Shown here in pieces: positions 10,028 through 17,607 of a stretch of DNA of 64,000 nt. The notes under the pieces are model-generated. The model had not been told where the DNA came from. It worked only from the letters and a program-made list of their open reading frames with translations, and searched no databases. The position numbers and the translations under genes were made by a program. The number at the start of each line of letters is the position of its first letter. Positions within the stretch are counted from its first letter, which is position 1. The stretch is from Paracoccus sp. MBLB3053 (GTDB taxonomy: Bacteria; Pseudomonadota; Alphaproteobacteria; Rhodobacterales; Rhodobacteraceae), in the NCBI RefSeq assembly GCF_031822435.1, contig NZ_JAVQLW010000001.1:2786523-2850522 (forward strand). Reading direction: 5' to 3'.

Positions 10028-11422
10028 ATGGCCATGCAGAAGATCTACGCCGGGGCCTCCTTGCGCGAAACCCGCGGTCGCGCCGGATTGACGCAGCGGG
10101 CCTTCGCAGACCGCCTTGGCATTTCGCTGCCCTACCTGTCGCAGATGGAGAACAACCACCGTCCCGTCTCGGCCGGGGTGCTGTTGCGATTGGCTTCGGA
10201 ATTCTCGCTTGATCTTGGCGCAATGGCCGCCGGGGATTCTGAACGCATGGTGATGGACATGGCCGAAGCCCTCGCCGACCCGCTGTTCGATTCGCCCCCG
10301 CCCCGCGCCGATCTGCGTCTTGCCGCCACCAATGCCCCGGCGCTCGCGCGGGCTTTTCTTGATCTGTATCGAGCGCATCGAGACGGGCAGGAACGTCTTG
10401 CCGCGCTGGACGAGGTCATCGGAGCCGGGGTCCAGAATACAACACCCTCGCCTTGGGAAGAGGTTCGCGACTTCTTTCACTATTGCGACAACTATATCGA
10501 CGCCGTCGATCGCGCAGCCGAGCAATTCGACCGCAACCACCCCCAGCCGACGCCTCTTGCCCGCGCCATTTCTGCACTGAGCGATATCGGGGTTCAGGTC
10601 GAAATGGCTGAACTGGGAAGTGGGCCGGTCTACCTGCGCAACGATCGCCGCATCACGCTGAATGCCGCGGCCGAGCCATCGACCCAGGCCTTTCAGCTCC
10701 TTCATCTGTTCGCCCTCGAAAGCCGCGCCGAGCTGATAGAAGCCACGCTTGAACTGGCCCGCTTTCGCAGCGGCAGCGCCCGGGATATCGCACGGCTCGG
10801 GCTTGCGAACTATTTTGCCGGCGCCGCGATGATGCCATATGGGCGTTTTCTTCGGGCAGCCGGCCGCGAGCGCCACGATCTTGAACGGCTGGCGCATCTT
10901 TTCGATGCCTCGCTCGAACAGGTGGCGCATCGCCTTTCGACCCTGCAGCGCAGCGGCGATCGGGGCGTGCCGTTTTTCTTCGTCCGCGTCGATCAGGCTG
11001 GCACGATCACCAAGCGGCACTCCGCGACGCGGCTGCAATTCGCACGCTTCGGCGGCGCCTGCCCGCTTTGGAACGTGCACCAGGCATTCGAAACACCGGG
11101 CCGATTCCTCCGCCAATTGGCCGAGACGCCGGACGGCAAGCGCTACCTGCTTTTGGCGCGGGATGTCACGAAATCATCAGGGGCATTTGGCGCGCCGATC
11201 CGTCGTTTCGCCATCGGCCTCGGCTGCGAAATCACCCATGCGCGGGAACTCGTCTATGCTGATGGACTGGATCATGGGAACCCCCAGATCTTCGAGCCCA
11301 TCGGAATCTCTTGCCGGATCTGCCCGCGACCGAACTGCCATCAGCGATCGGTTCCGCCGCTGGACCGCCCGATCCGGGTCCCGAAGGACCGGCCCGGCCC
11401 GCTCCCATACGAATTTTCGTGA
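10028..11422 (+). CDS. Short-chain acyl-CoA responsive transcriptional regulator (ScfR family, XRE HTH)
   Basis: The protein (464 residues) has an N-terminal XRE-type helix-turn-helix (about residues 8-65, with LTQRAFADRLGISLPYLSQMENN), a central IrrE/DUF955-like region with a degenerate metal site, and a C-terminal domain ending in a cysteine cluster CRICPRPNC. This layout is that of the ScfR group (PccR, RamB, MldR), which sense short-chain acyl-CoAs and control propionate, acetate or glyoxylate assimilation. PccR is the closest Rhodobacteraceae example, but its usual target pccB is not in the window. The ATG has a strong GGGGGAGGAG purine tract upstream. Confidence 0.85.
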   Translation: MAMQKIYAGASLRETRGRAGLTQRAFADRLGISLPYLSQMENNHRPVSAGVLLRLASEFSLDLGAMAAGDSERMVMDMAEALADPLFDSPPPRADLRLAATNAPALARAFLDLYRAHRDGQERLAALDEVIGAGVQNTTPSPWEEVRDFFHYCDNYIDAVDRAAEQFDRNHPQPTPLARAISALSDIGVQVEMAELGSGPVYLRNDRRITLNAAAEPSTQAFQLLHLFALESRAELIEATLELARFRSGSARDIARLGLANYFAGAAMMPYGRFLRAAGRERHDLERLAHLFDASLEQVAHRLSTLQRSGDRGVPFFFVRVDQAGTITKRHSATRLQFARFGGACPLWNVHQAFETPGRFLRQLAETPDGKRYLLLARDVTKSSGAFGAPIRRFAIGLGCEITHARELVYADGLDHGNPQIFEPIGISCRICPRPNCHQRSVPPLDRPIRVPKDRPGPLPYEFS

Positions 11423-11828
11423 AACCTGCCGTAACGTCCTTTCCGCGATACGGTTCCATGACCTGCCGTTCGACAGATGAATGCCTAACGATTTTGCCTT
11501 GATCAAAGGCAAAAACGGAACCTTTTCGGATTCGCCCATCATGCAAGTCCCAAAACCCATAGGATGAACTTTCACCCTTTATTTCTTGTTTATTTCCAGA
11601 GCGGTGATCCGGGCTCTTCGAAAAACAAGACCTTAGTATGGTATTTTTCCGCCCCCGTTTCAGGCTGATTTTCTCTTGTTAGCGCTGACTCTATCGGCGC
11701 AGATCCGCCCATATTGGATGCAGTAATTCCGCAAATGTTGCGCTTTGAGCACATGTCAGATTTATCAGACGCAATCGCGACCGCCTCTGCTCGGTTGGAA
11801 CGCGTCGCAACAGAATGGATCAGGGACA
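11423..11828. other. 406-bp intergenic region before the M23 peptidase gene
   Basis: The stretch is clearly richer in A+T than its surroundings from about 11560 to 11760 and probably holds the promoter of the peptidase-bactofilin pair. It contains the 23-nt palindrome at 11492-11514. A short frame from ATG 11735 to 11863 overlaps the peptidase start and may be chance. No RNA gene was recognised. Confidence 0.5.
11492..11514. repeat. 23-nt palindrome with TTTTGC/GCAAAA arms downstream of the ScfR-type regulator
   Basis: TTTTGCCTT (11492-11500) and AAGGCAAAA (11506-11514) are perfect inverted arms around GATCA. There is no adjacent T-run beyond the arms, so it is a weak terminator at best. The outer half-sites TTTTGC and GCAAAA recur in the valine-catabolic promoters at 15.9 and 17.5 kb. 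Confidence 0.5.
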
Positions 11829-13121
11829 TTGCGGATCACTCACAGTCTGAATTCGGTGCTTGAGCGCTGGCTGCCAGAACAGCGACTCTTCTTGAAGTCG
11901 GACAGTTCGACTCGTTTCGTCCGGCTCAGCCCGGTCACGCAACTCGTGGCGCTTGGCGGCTCGGCTGCCTTTCTGGGCTGGACCATCATTGCCAGCTCGA
12001 TCCTTGCGATCGACGGGATCAGCGCGCATGGCACACGGGATCAGGCTCGCATGTCGCAAGCCGCGTTCGAGACGCGGCTGGCCGATCTGTCGGCCGAGCG
12101 CGACAATCGCGCCTCCGAGGCCCTGGCCGCGCAGAACCGCTACAAGGTGGCACTGAACCAGGTTTCGGACATGCAGTCCCAGCTTCTTGAATCCGAAGCG
12201 CGCCGCAGCGAACTTGAAACCGGTATCGGCGTCGTCCAGTCCAGCCTGCATGCCGCGGTCAAGGAACGCGACGAATTGAAGGCTCAGCAGCTTGCATCGG
12301 GCGAAAAGAGCCCTGCCGAACGCACATCCGAGCTTCAGCTTGCGTTGGACATCGTGTCGGGCGAGTTGAAACAGGCGGCGGCTGCCCGGGTAGATGCACT
12401 CAAGCAGGTTGAGGACGCCAAGCAGACTGCCGATGCGGTCACCTTGCAGCGCGACCAGATCGTCGCCCGCAACGACGAGATCATGACCCAGCTCGAGGAT
12501 GCCGTCAGCGTCTCGGTGAAACCGTTCGACGAAATGTTCCGCAGTGTGGGCCTGAACCCGGACGAAGTGCTGCGCACGATCCGTCGCGGCTATTCCGGTC
12601 AGGGCGGTCCGCTGAACCCGATCAGCTATTCTTCCAGCGGGAATGCCGAGATTACCCAGAAGGAAGCCAAAGCGAACGAGATCCTGATCACGCTCGACAA
12701 GATGAACAGCTATCGCATCGCGGTCGAGAAGATGCCGCTGGCGATGCCGGTGAAAAGCGCGTTCCGCTACACCTCGCCCTTTGGCCGTCGCTGGGGACGC
12801 GCGCATGAAGGCATCGACATGGCCGCGCCGGTCGGTACGCCGATCTATGCGACAGGTGACGGGGTCGTAACATTTGCTGGCCGTCAGAGCGGATATGGCA
12901 ATCTTATCAAGGTTCAGCACGAACTTGGCACAGAAACCCGCTATGCGCACCTGTCCAAAATCAAGGTCAAGGTGGGTCAAAAAGTGTCGCGCGGAAGCCT
13001 GATCGGTGCTATGGGCAATACCGGCAGGTCGACCGGTCCGCATCTTCACTATGAAGTTCGCGTGAACGGCCGTGCCGTGAACCCCATGACCTTCATCAAG
13101 GCAGCGCAAAATGTTTTCTAA
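11829..13121 (+). CDS. M23 family metalloendopeptidase with DUF5930 N-terminal domain
   Basis: This envelope protein has an N-terminal segment with the family motif LPEQRLFL, one membrane helix, a long coiled coil (roughly residues 75-215) and a C-terminal M23 LytM domain. The zinc ligands are in AHEGIDMA (first His and Asp) and HLHYEVRVNG. It should cleave peptidoglycan cross-links in the periplasm. TTG 11829 is chosen because it starts the conserved segment; ATG 11745 would add 28 unconserved residues, and the ribosome site is poor for either. It overlaps the bactofilin gene by 11 nt. In Hyphomonas and Rhodomicrobium such M23 proteins work with bactofilins in cell-shape control. Confidence 0.88.
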   Translation: MRITHSLNSVLERWLPEQRLFLKSDSSTRFVRLSPVTQLVALGGSAAFLGWTIIASSILAIDGISAHGTRDQARMSQAAFETRLADLSAERDNRASEALAAQNRYKVALNQVSDMQSQLLESEARRSELETGIGVVQSSLHAAVKERDELKAQQLASGEKSPAERTSELQLALDIVSGELKQAAAARVDALKQVEDAKQTADAVTLQRDQIVARNDEIMTQLEDAVSVSVKPFDEMFRSVGLNPDEVLRTIRRGYSGQGGPLNPISYSSSGNAEITQKEAKANEILITLDKMNSYRIAVEKMPLAMPVKSAFRYTSPFGRRWGRAHEGIDMAAPVGTPIYATGDGVVTFAGRQSGYGNLIKVQHELGTETRYAHLSKIKVKVGQKVSRGSLIGAMGNTGRSTGPHLHYEVRVNGRAVNPMTFIKAAQNVF

Positions 13122-13623
13122 GACGCGTGTGACAGAACCCGGACCCAGAACGCAACCGGCGACCGAACCCGAGGCTCCGCGCAAGCTCGACACCAGTTTC
13201 GACGTCCCCGCTTCGCCGGCCACCCAGTCGACGCCCCGCCCACGCACAGCGCCATCGGTTCTGGCATCGGACCTGACGGTGACCGGAAACATCAGGACAC
13301 AGGGCGACATCCAGGTCGAAGGCACTGTTGAAGGCGATATCCGCGCCCATCAGCTTGTCGTCGGCGAAAGCGCGACGATCCGTGGCGAGATCGTGGCCGA
13401 AGAAGTGGTCGTCAACGGTCGCGTCGTCGGCCGCGTCCGCGGCCTGAAGGTTCGCCTGACCGCCAGCGCGAAAGTCGAAGGCGATATCATCCACAAGACC
13501 ATCGCGATCGAATCCGGTGCGCATTTCGAGGGATCGGTGCAGCGTCAGGAAGATCCGCTTGCGAATGGCGTCACGCCCAAACTGGCCGCGCCCGCACGCA
13601 AGGCCGACGAAGCGGCCGAGTGA
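13111..13623 (+). CDS. Bactofilin
   Basis: The protein (170 residues) has a disordered proline-rich N-terminus (about 1-48), a central bactofilin beta-helix with repeating hydrophobic turns (VTGNIRTQGDIQVEGTVEGDI, trimmed here by family comparison, to about residue 140) and a short charged tail. Bactofilins polymerise without nucleotide and act as membrane-linked scaffolds for wall enzymes. The start codon lies inside the M23 peptidase gene, so the two are probably co-translated and act together. Confidence 0.9.
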   Translation: MFSKTRVTEPGPRTQPATEPEAPRKLDTSFDVPASPATQSTPRPRTAPSVLASDLTVTGNIRTQGDIQVEGTVEGDIRAHQLVVGESATIRGEIVAEEVVVNGRVVGRVRGLKVRLTASAKVEGDIIHKTIAIESGAHFEGSVQRQEDPLANGVTPKLAAPARKADEAAE

Positions 13624-13647
13624 TCGGGGCCCCTACGAAAACGATGC

Positions 13648-13671
13648 GGGCGGCCATTGGCCGCCCTTTTT
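13648..13671 (+). terminator. Intrinsic terminator of the M23-bactofilin operon
   Basis: GGGCGGCC (13648-13655) and GGCCGCCC (13659-13666) form a perfect 8-bp stem with an ATT loop, followed by TTTTT. Confidence 0.9.
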
Positions 13672-13675
13672 CATG

Positions 13676-13804
13676 TCAGCCTGACATTCTTTCCGAAACT
13701 GCCGTCTCTCCCGGTCCGGGATCGGGCATCGGGTCCGGCATGGGCGGTCGGTCAGGGTCGGGAATGGGCAATGGCTTGGGCTGGGGAGAACTGTCGGATG
13801 GCAT
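13676..13804 (-). CDS. 42-residue proline/aspartate-rich small protein
   Basis: A short minus-strand frame starts with ATG at 13804 and has a textbook AGGAGG ribosome site five bases upstream. The product is dominated by Pro-Asp repeats (LPIPDPDRPP, PMPDPMPDPGPG) and has no hydrophobic segment, so it is probably disordered. It lies 56 nt downstream of coaD on the same strand and could share its transcript. Between it and bactofilin lies the operon terminator. Short PDP-repeat proteins of this kind occur in Rhodobacteraceae; their role is unknown. Confidence 0.7.
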   Translation of the reverse strand: MPSDSSPQPKPLPIPDPDRPPMPDPMPDPGPGETAVSERMSG

Positions 13805-13860
13805 TCTGGCCTCCTGCGGTGGCCCGATCAGCCTAATGCCAACAACGCGTCACGCAAGCG

Positions 13861-14355
13861 TCAAGCGGGGTAGCGTGAAATAAGCGCGTCCCGCACGGCG
13901 GGCGTCACGAATTTCGACACATCACCTCCGAGCCGCGCGATCTCTTTCACCAGCTTGGAAGCGATGGCCTGACGTCGCGCATCCGCCATGAGAAAGACCG
14001 TTTCGATGCTGGCATCAAGCGCGCGGTTCATCCCGACCATCTGGAATTCGTATTCGAAATCCGCGACCGCGCGCAGGCCCCGGACGATGACCGAGGCACC
14101 GACATCGCGCGCGCAATCGATCAGCAGGTTCTCGAAGGGATGAACGACGATTTCGCCGCCAAAGCGCTGCGTGATGTCATTGCATTCGCGTTGCACCATC
14201 TCGACGCGCTCATCCAGCGGGAAAAGGGGGCCCTTGTCCCTGTTGATGGCCACGCCGATCACGAGCCGGTCGACTAGGGCCAGCGCGCGCTGGATGATAT
14301 CTAGATGACCCAGCGTGATCGGGTCGAAAGTGCCTGGGTACAACCCGATGCGCAT
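13861..14355 (-). CDS. coaD: Phosphopantetheine adenylyltransferase
   Basis: CoaD (164 residues) transfers AMP to 4'-phosphopantetheine, the fourth step of coenzyme A synthesis. The N-terminal nucleotidyltransferase motif GTFDPITLGH contains the TxGH ATP site. The VRGLRAVADFEYE segment binds the pantetheine substrate, and SSxLVKE is represented by ASKLVKEIARLGGD. Length is normal. It is transcribed away from the CBS-domain gene, with a hairpin between them. Confidence 0.96.
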   Translation of the reverse strand: MRIGLYPGTFDPITLGHLDIIQRALALVDRLVIGVAINRDKGPLFPLDERVEMVQRECNDITQRFGGEIVVHPFENLLIDCARDVGASVIVRGLRAVADFEYEFQMVGMNRALDASIETVFLMADARRQAIASKLVKEIARLGGDVSKFVTPAVRDALISRYPA

Positions 14356-14416
14356 GATCTGCCCTTCCCCTCAACGGACCGCGACACCGAAACAGGTTTC
14401 TGCGCGCGATTGCAAG

Positions 14417-14442
14417 GGGCTCTGCGTGATCTCGCAGAGCCC
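14417..14442 (-). terminator. Hairpin downstream of the CBS-domain gene
   Basis: GGGCTCTGCG (14417-14426) and CGCAGAGCCC (14433-14442) form a perfect 10-bp stem with a 6-nt loop, 21 nt after the end of the CBS gene on the minus strand. The following bases (CCTTGC) are only weakly T-rich, so termination may need Rho. Confidence 0.6.
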
Positions 14443-14463
14443 GAGGCGGTCATCCCACCGAAA

Positions 14464-14901
14464 TCAATTGCCCATGATCATGCCGGTCAGCGCGTCACGC
14501 TCGTCCCTCAGCTCCTTCAGACGGGCCGAGACCGCGTCGCCGATCGAGACGATGCCGATCATCCGGCCTTCGGCATCGACCACCGGCATGTGACGAAAAC
14601 GCCCCTCGGTCATCCGTTCCAGGATCGCGCGGGTATCTTCGCCCGTCGAGCAGGTCGACGGCTTGCGGGTCATGATGTCTGCAACGCTGCGCGACAGCAC
14701 TTCGGGCCCCTGTTTGCCCAGTTCGCGAACGATATCGCGTTCCGAGATGATCCCTTCCGGATTGACGCCGTCATCTGAAACGATGATCGCCCCGATGCGC
14801 TTGTCCGACAATTGCTTCACGGCATCGGCCACACTGGCGGACGAGGCGATGGTGTAGACCTCGCCACTGGGCTTCATCGACAGCATCTGCTTCACGAGCA
14901 T
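14464..14901 (-). CDS. CBS-domain protein
   Basis: This 145-residue protein consists of two CBS motifs and little else (first about residues 10-65, second about 75-140 with RFRHMPVVDAEGRMIGIVSIGD). Stand-alone CBS pairs bind adenosine nucleotides or NAD and are often stress or energy sensors acting on partner enzymes. The partner here is not evident. It is separated by 62 nt from the LysR gene upstream and is probably its own unit. Confidence 0.85.
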   Translation of the reverse strand: MLVKQMLSMKPSGEVYTIASSASVADAVKQLSDKRIGAIIVSDDGVNPEGIISERDIVRELGKQGPEVLSRSVADIMTRKPSTCSTGEDTRAILERMTEGRFRHMPVVDAEGRMIGIVSIGDAVSARLKELRDERDALTGMIMGN

Positions 14902-14963
14902 GGCATTCCTCCTAGGGTCGCGAAAGCTGTTTTAATTCAGCGTTGCCCCTCGTCGTTCATCCG

Positions 14964-15884
14964 TCAAGTGTGCACTTGGGATGGGCTTTCCACTGCAAGC
15001 AATGCTTGCAAACGTGCCACCTCCTGCCGAATTCCCAGCGCCAGTGCTTCCGCAAGCCGGTTCATGCGCTGCGACCTTCGGTCATCTGCATGCCGGATCA
15101 GCCAGAAGCTGCGCCGCAGGGAAATCTGGTCGGTCAGGATGCGCCGGACACCGGGACAGAAGGGAATTGCGAAATCATGGACGATGCCGAGCCCCGCCCC
15201 GGCCCTCACGGCCTGAGTCTGAACCGAGACCGAATTTGAGGTCAACTGGGCCCAATCCATTCCCGTCTCGGTCAGATAGTCGAGCTCGCGGTCAAAGATC
15301 ATGTCCGGGATATAGCCGATCATCCGATGCCCGCGCAGGTCGTCACGGCTCGTGATCGGGGGATGCGATTTCAGGTAGTCATCGTGCCCCGCAAGATGAA
15401 GCTGGTAGTCGGTCAAACGTTGCACCACCAGACGCCCCGCCTGCGGCTGCGACACCGCAATGGCCATGTCGGCCTCGCGCCGCGACAGGTTGAAAACCCT
15501 GGGCAAGGCGACGATCTGGATTTCCAGACCGGGATGATTTTCGCAAAGCTTCGCGCAGATCTGAGGCAGGAGGTAGTTCGCACAGCCATCGGGCGCGCCG
15601 ATGCGAAGCTGCCCGGTCAGATCACCCGGGCCGGACAGGGCCTCTCTGGCGCCAGAGAGTGCGGATTCGGCGAGCTCGGCATGGGGAAGCAGGCGCTCTC
15701 CCTCGGGCGCCAGCGCGTAGCCCTGGGGCGTCTTGACGAAAAGCTTCGCGCCCAACGCCCCTTCCAGCCGCGCGACCCTGCGTCCCACCGTCGATGCGTC
15801 GATGCCCAGCCGCTTGCCCGCGCCTGACAGACTTTCTTCGCGGGCAACGGTCAGAAATATGCGAAGATCATCCCAATCCATCAT
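14964..15884 (-). CDS. LysR-type transcriptional regulator, divergent from mmsA
   Basis: A 306-residue LysR regulator with the winged helix-turn-helix at residues 1-62 (DWDDLRIFLTVAREESLSGAG, IDASTVGRRVARLE) and a periplasmic-binding-like effector domain. The start is ATG 15884 or the adjacent ATG 15881; upstream in-frame codons run into the mmsA promoter and are not conserved. It is divergent from mmsA across about 100 bp that holds TTTTGC/GCAAAA half-sites. By position it is the likely regulator of valine degradation, with the effector unknown. Confidence 0.88.
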   Translation of the reverse strand: MMDWDDLRIFLTVAREESLSGAGKRLGIDASTVGRRVARLEGALGAKLFVKTPQGYALAPEGERLLPHAELAESALSGAREALSGPGDLTGQLRIGAPDGCANYLLPQICAKLCENHPGLEIQIVALPRVFNLSRREADMAIAVSQPQAGRLVVQRLTDYQLHLAGHDDYLKSHPPITSRDDLRGHRMIGYIPDMIFDRELDYLTETGMDWAQLTSNSVSVQTQAVRAGAGLGIVHDFAIPFCPGVRRILTDQISLRRSFWLIRHADDRRSQRMNRLAEALALGIRQEVARLQALLAVESPSQVHT

Positions 15885-15888
15885 CGCC

Positions 15889-15932
15889 CTTTGCAAAAAC
15901 GCAAAACCCTTTTGCCAGTCTCGCTCTTTTGC
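15889..15932. promoter_or_regulatory. Operator-like half-site cluster between the LysR gene and mmsA
   Basis: CTTTGC (15889-15894) and GCAAAA (15901-15906) form an inverted repeat with a 6-bp spacer, one base from perfect. GCAAAA and TTTTGC (15910-15915) form a second one with a CCC spacer, and a further TTTTGC lies at 15927-15932. TTTGCAAA is also present at 15890-15897. The same TTTTGC-N6-GCAAAA site recurs before the acyl-CoA dehydrogenase gene. Confidence 0.6.
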
Positions 15933-15987
15933 AGGCAATGATGCAAGTCTATGATCCCGGCAAATCTGAATCCCCTGGGAGGCTATC

Positions 15988-17487
15988 ATGGAAGAACTCT
16001 GCCACTGGATCGACGGCAAAGAGGTCAAGGGCACTTCGGGCCGCTATGCCGACGTCTACAACCCCGCAACCGGCGAGATCCAGGCCCGGCTTCCCCTGGC
16101 GACCCCGGCCGAGCTTGATGCCGCGATCGCAAGCGCCGAACGTGCTCAGGTGATCTGGGCCGCGACCAACCCGCAGCGTCGCGCACGCGTGATGATGAAG
16201 TTCGGCCAGCTCATCAACGACAACATGGACATGCTGGCCGAGGTCGTCTCGCGCGAACATGGCAAGACCCTGCCCGACGCACGCGGCGACGTTCAGCGTG
16301 GCCTTGAGGTGATCGAGGTCTGCATGGGAACGCCCGCGATGCTGAAGGGCGAATATACCGACAGCGCCGGACCGGGGATCGACCTCTATTCGATGCGCCA
16401 GCCGCTGGGAGTTGTTGCGGGCATCACCCCCTTCAACTTCCCCGCGATGATCCCGCTGTGGAAGATGGGCCCGGCGCTTGCCGCTGGTAACGCGATGATC
16501 CTGAAACCCTCCGAGCGTACGCCTTCGACTGCGATCGAACTGGCGAAGCTCGCGAAGGCAGCCGGGGTGCCGGATGGCGTGCTGCAGGTCGTTAACGGTG
16601 ACAAGGAAGTCGTTGACGCGATCCTCGACAACCCGGTGATCCAGGCTGTGGGCTTTGTCGGCTCGACCCCGATCGCTCAATATATCTACGGTCGCGCCGC
16701 GACCAACGGCAAACGCGCGCAATGTTTCGGCGGTGCGAAGAACCACATGCTGATCATGCCAGATGCGGATCTGGACAAGGCCGCCGACGCGCTGATCGGC
16801 GCAGGCTACGGCGCGGCGGGTGAACGCTGCATGGCGATCTCGGTTGCGGTTCCGGTTGGCCAGAAAACCGCCGATGCCCTGATCGAGCGGCTGGTGCCGC
16901 GCATCGAGAAGCTCAAGGTCGGCCCCTATACTGCCGGCGACGATGTCGATTTCGGCCCGGTCATCACGAGGGCCGCACATGACCGCATCAATTCGCTGAT
17001 TGCCTCGGGCGTGGAACAGGGCGCCAATCTGGTCGTCGATGGCCGCAATCTGAAGATCCAGGGCTATGAGAACGGCTTCTTCTGCGGTCCGTCGCTGTTC
17101 GACAATGTCACCCGCGACATGGACATCTACAAGGAAGAGATCTTCGGCCCGGTCCTTTCGACCGTCCGCGCCGACACCTACGAGGATGCGCTGAACCTTG
17201 TCATCGACAACAATTACGGTAACGGCACCTCGATCTTCACCGCCGATGGAGACACGGCCCGCGATTTCGCCAGCCGCGTGAACGTGGGCATGGTCGGCAT
17301 CAACTTCCCGATCCCGGTGCCGCTTAGCTACTACACCTTCGGTGGGTGGAAGAAATCGGCCTTCGGCGACCTGAACCAGTATGGCCCGGATGCCTTCCGC
17401 TTCTACACCAAGACCAAGACGGTAACCGCCCGTTGGTTCTCGGGGATCAAGGAAGGCGCCAGCCTGAACTTCAAGGCGATGGACTGA
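15988..17487 (+). CDS. mmsA: Methylmalonate-semialdehyde dehydrogenase (CoA-acylating)
   Basis: MmsA (499 residues) converts methylmalonate semialdehyde to propionyl-CoA in valine catabolism, and malonate semialdehyde to acetyl-CoA. It is an aldehyde-dehydrogenase-fold enzyme with the nucleotide motif GFVGSTPIAQYIY and the catalytic cysteine in GERCMAIS. The usual general-base glutamate of ALDHs is replaced in FGGAKNHMLIMPDADLD, which is characteristic of the CoA-dependent MMSDH group. The start has a GGGAGG ribosome site. A terminator follows, so it is a separate unit from the acyl-CoA dehydrogenase operon. Confidence 0.97.
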   Translation: MEELCHWIDGKEVKGTSGRYADVYNPATGEIQARLPLATPAELDAAIASAERAQVIWAATNPQRRARVMMKFGQLINDNMDMLAEVVSREHGKTLPDARGDVQRGLEVIEVCMGTPAMLKGEYTDSAGPGIDLYSMRQPLGVVAGITPFNFPAMIPLWKMGPALAAGNAMILKPSERTPSTAIELAKLAKAAGVPDGVLQVVNGDKEVVDAILDNPVIQAVGFVGSTPIAQYIYGRAATNGKRAQCFGGAKNHMLIMPDADLDKAADALIGAGYGAAGERCMAISVAVPVGQKTADALIERLVPRIEKLKVGPYTAGDDVDFGPVITRAAHDRINSLIASGVEQGANLVVDGRNLKIQGYENGFFCGPSLFDNVTRDMDIYKEEIFGPVLSTVRADTYEDALNLVIDNNYGNGTSIFTADGDTARDFASRVNVGMVGINFPIPVPLSYYTFGGWKKSAFGDLNQYGPDAFRFYTKTKTVTARWFSGIKEGASLNFKAMD

Positions 17488-17500
17488 CCAGGACAACGGC

Positions 17501-17534
17501 AAGGGCGAGGGCATTGTCCCTCGCCTTTCCTTTT
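17501..17534 (+). terminator. Intrinsic terminator of mmsA
   Basis: AAGGGCGAGGG (17501-17511) pairs with CCCTCGCCTTT (17518-17528) with one G-T wobble and a 6-nt loop. A TTTCCTTTT tract follows. Confidence 0.8.
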
Positions 17535-17548
17535 GCGAGGGTGCAAAA
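17531..17548. promoter_or_regulatory. Perfect inverted repeat TTTTGC-N6-GCAAAA upstream of the acyl-CoA dehydrogenase operon
   Basis: TTTTGC (17531-17536) and GCAAAA (17543-17548) are perfect inverted 6-bp arms with a 6-bp spacer, 60 bp upstream of the acyl-CoA dehydrogenase start. The same geometry is found before mmsA (15889-15906). The arms overlap the end of the mmsA terminator tract. Confidence 0.6.
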
Positions 17549-17607
17549 CTCACGCAACAATTCCCGGTCATCACCGGGCGCATAACGAAAGACATGAGGG
17601 GGAGAGC

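Noticed and set aside
11590..11829. A 79-codon minus-strand frame before the M23 gene
   Set aside because: No ribosome site and composition typical of A+T-rich promoter DNA.
13620..13883. Glycine-rich 87-codon plus-strand frame
   Set aside because: Its Gly-Ser repeats are the complement of the Pro-Asp codons of the minus-strand small gene that has a strong ribosome site; it also reads through the bactofilin terminator.
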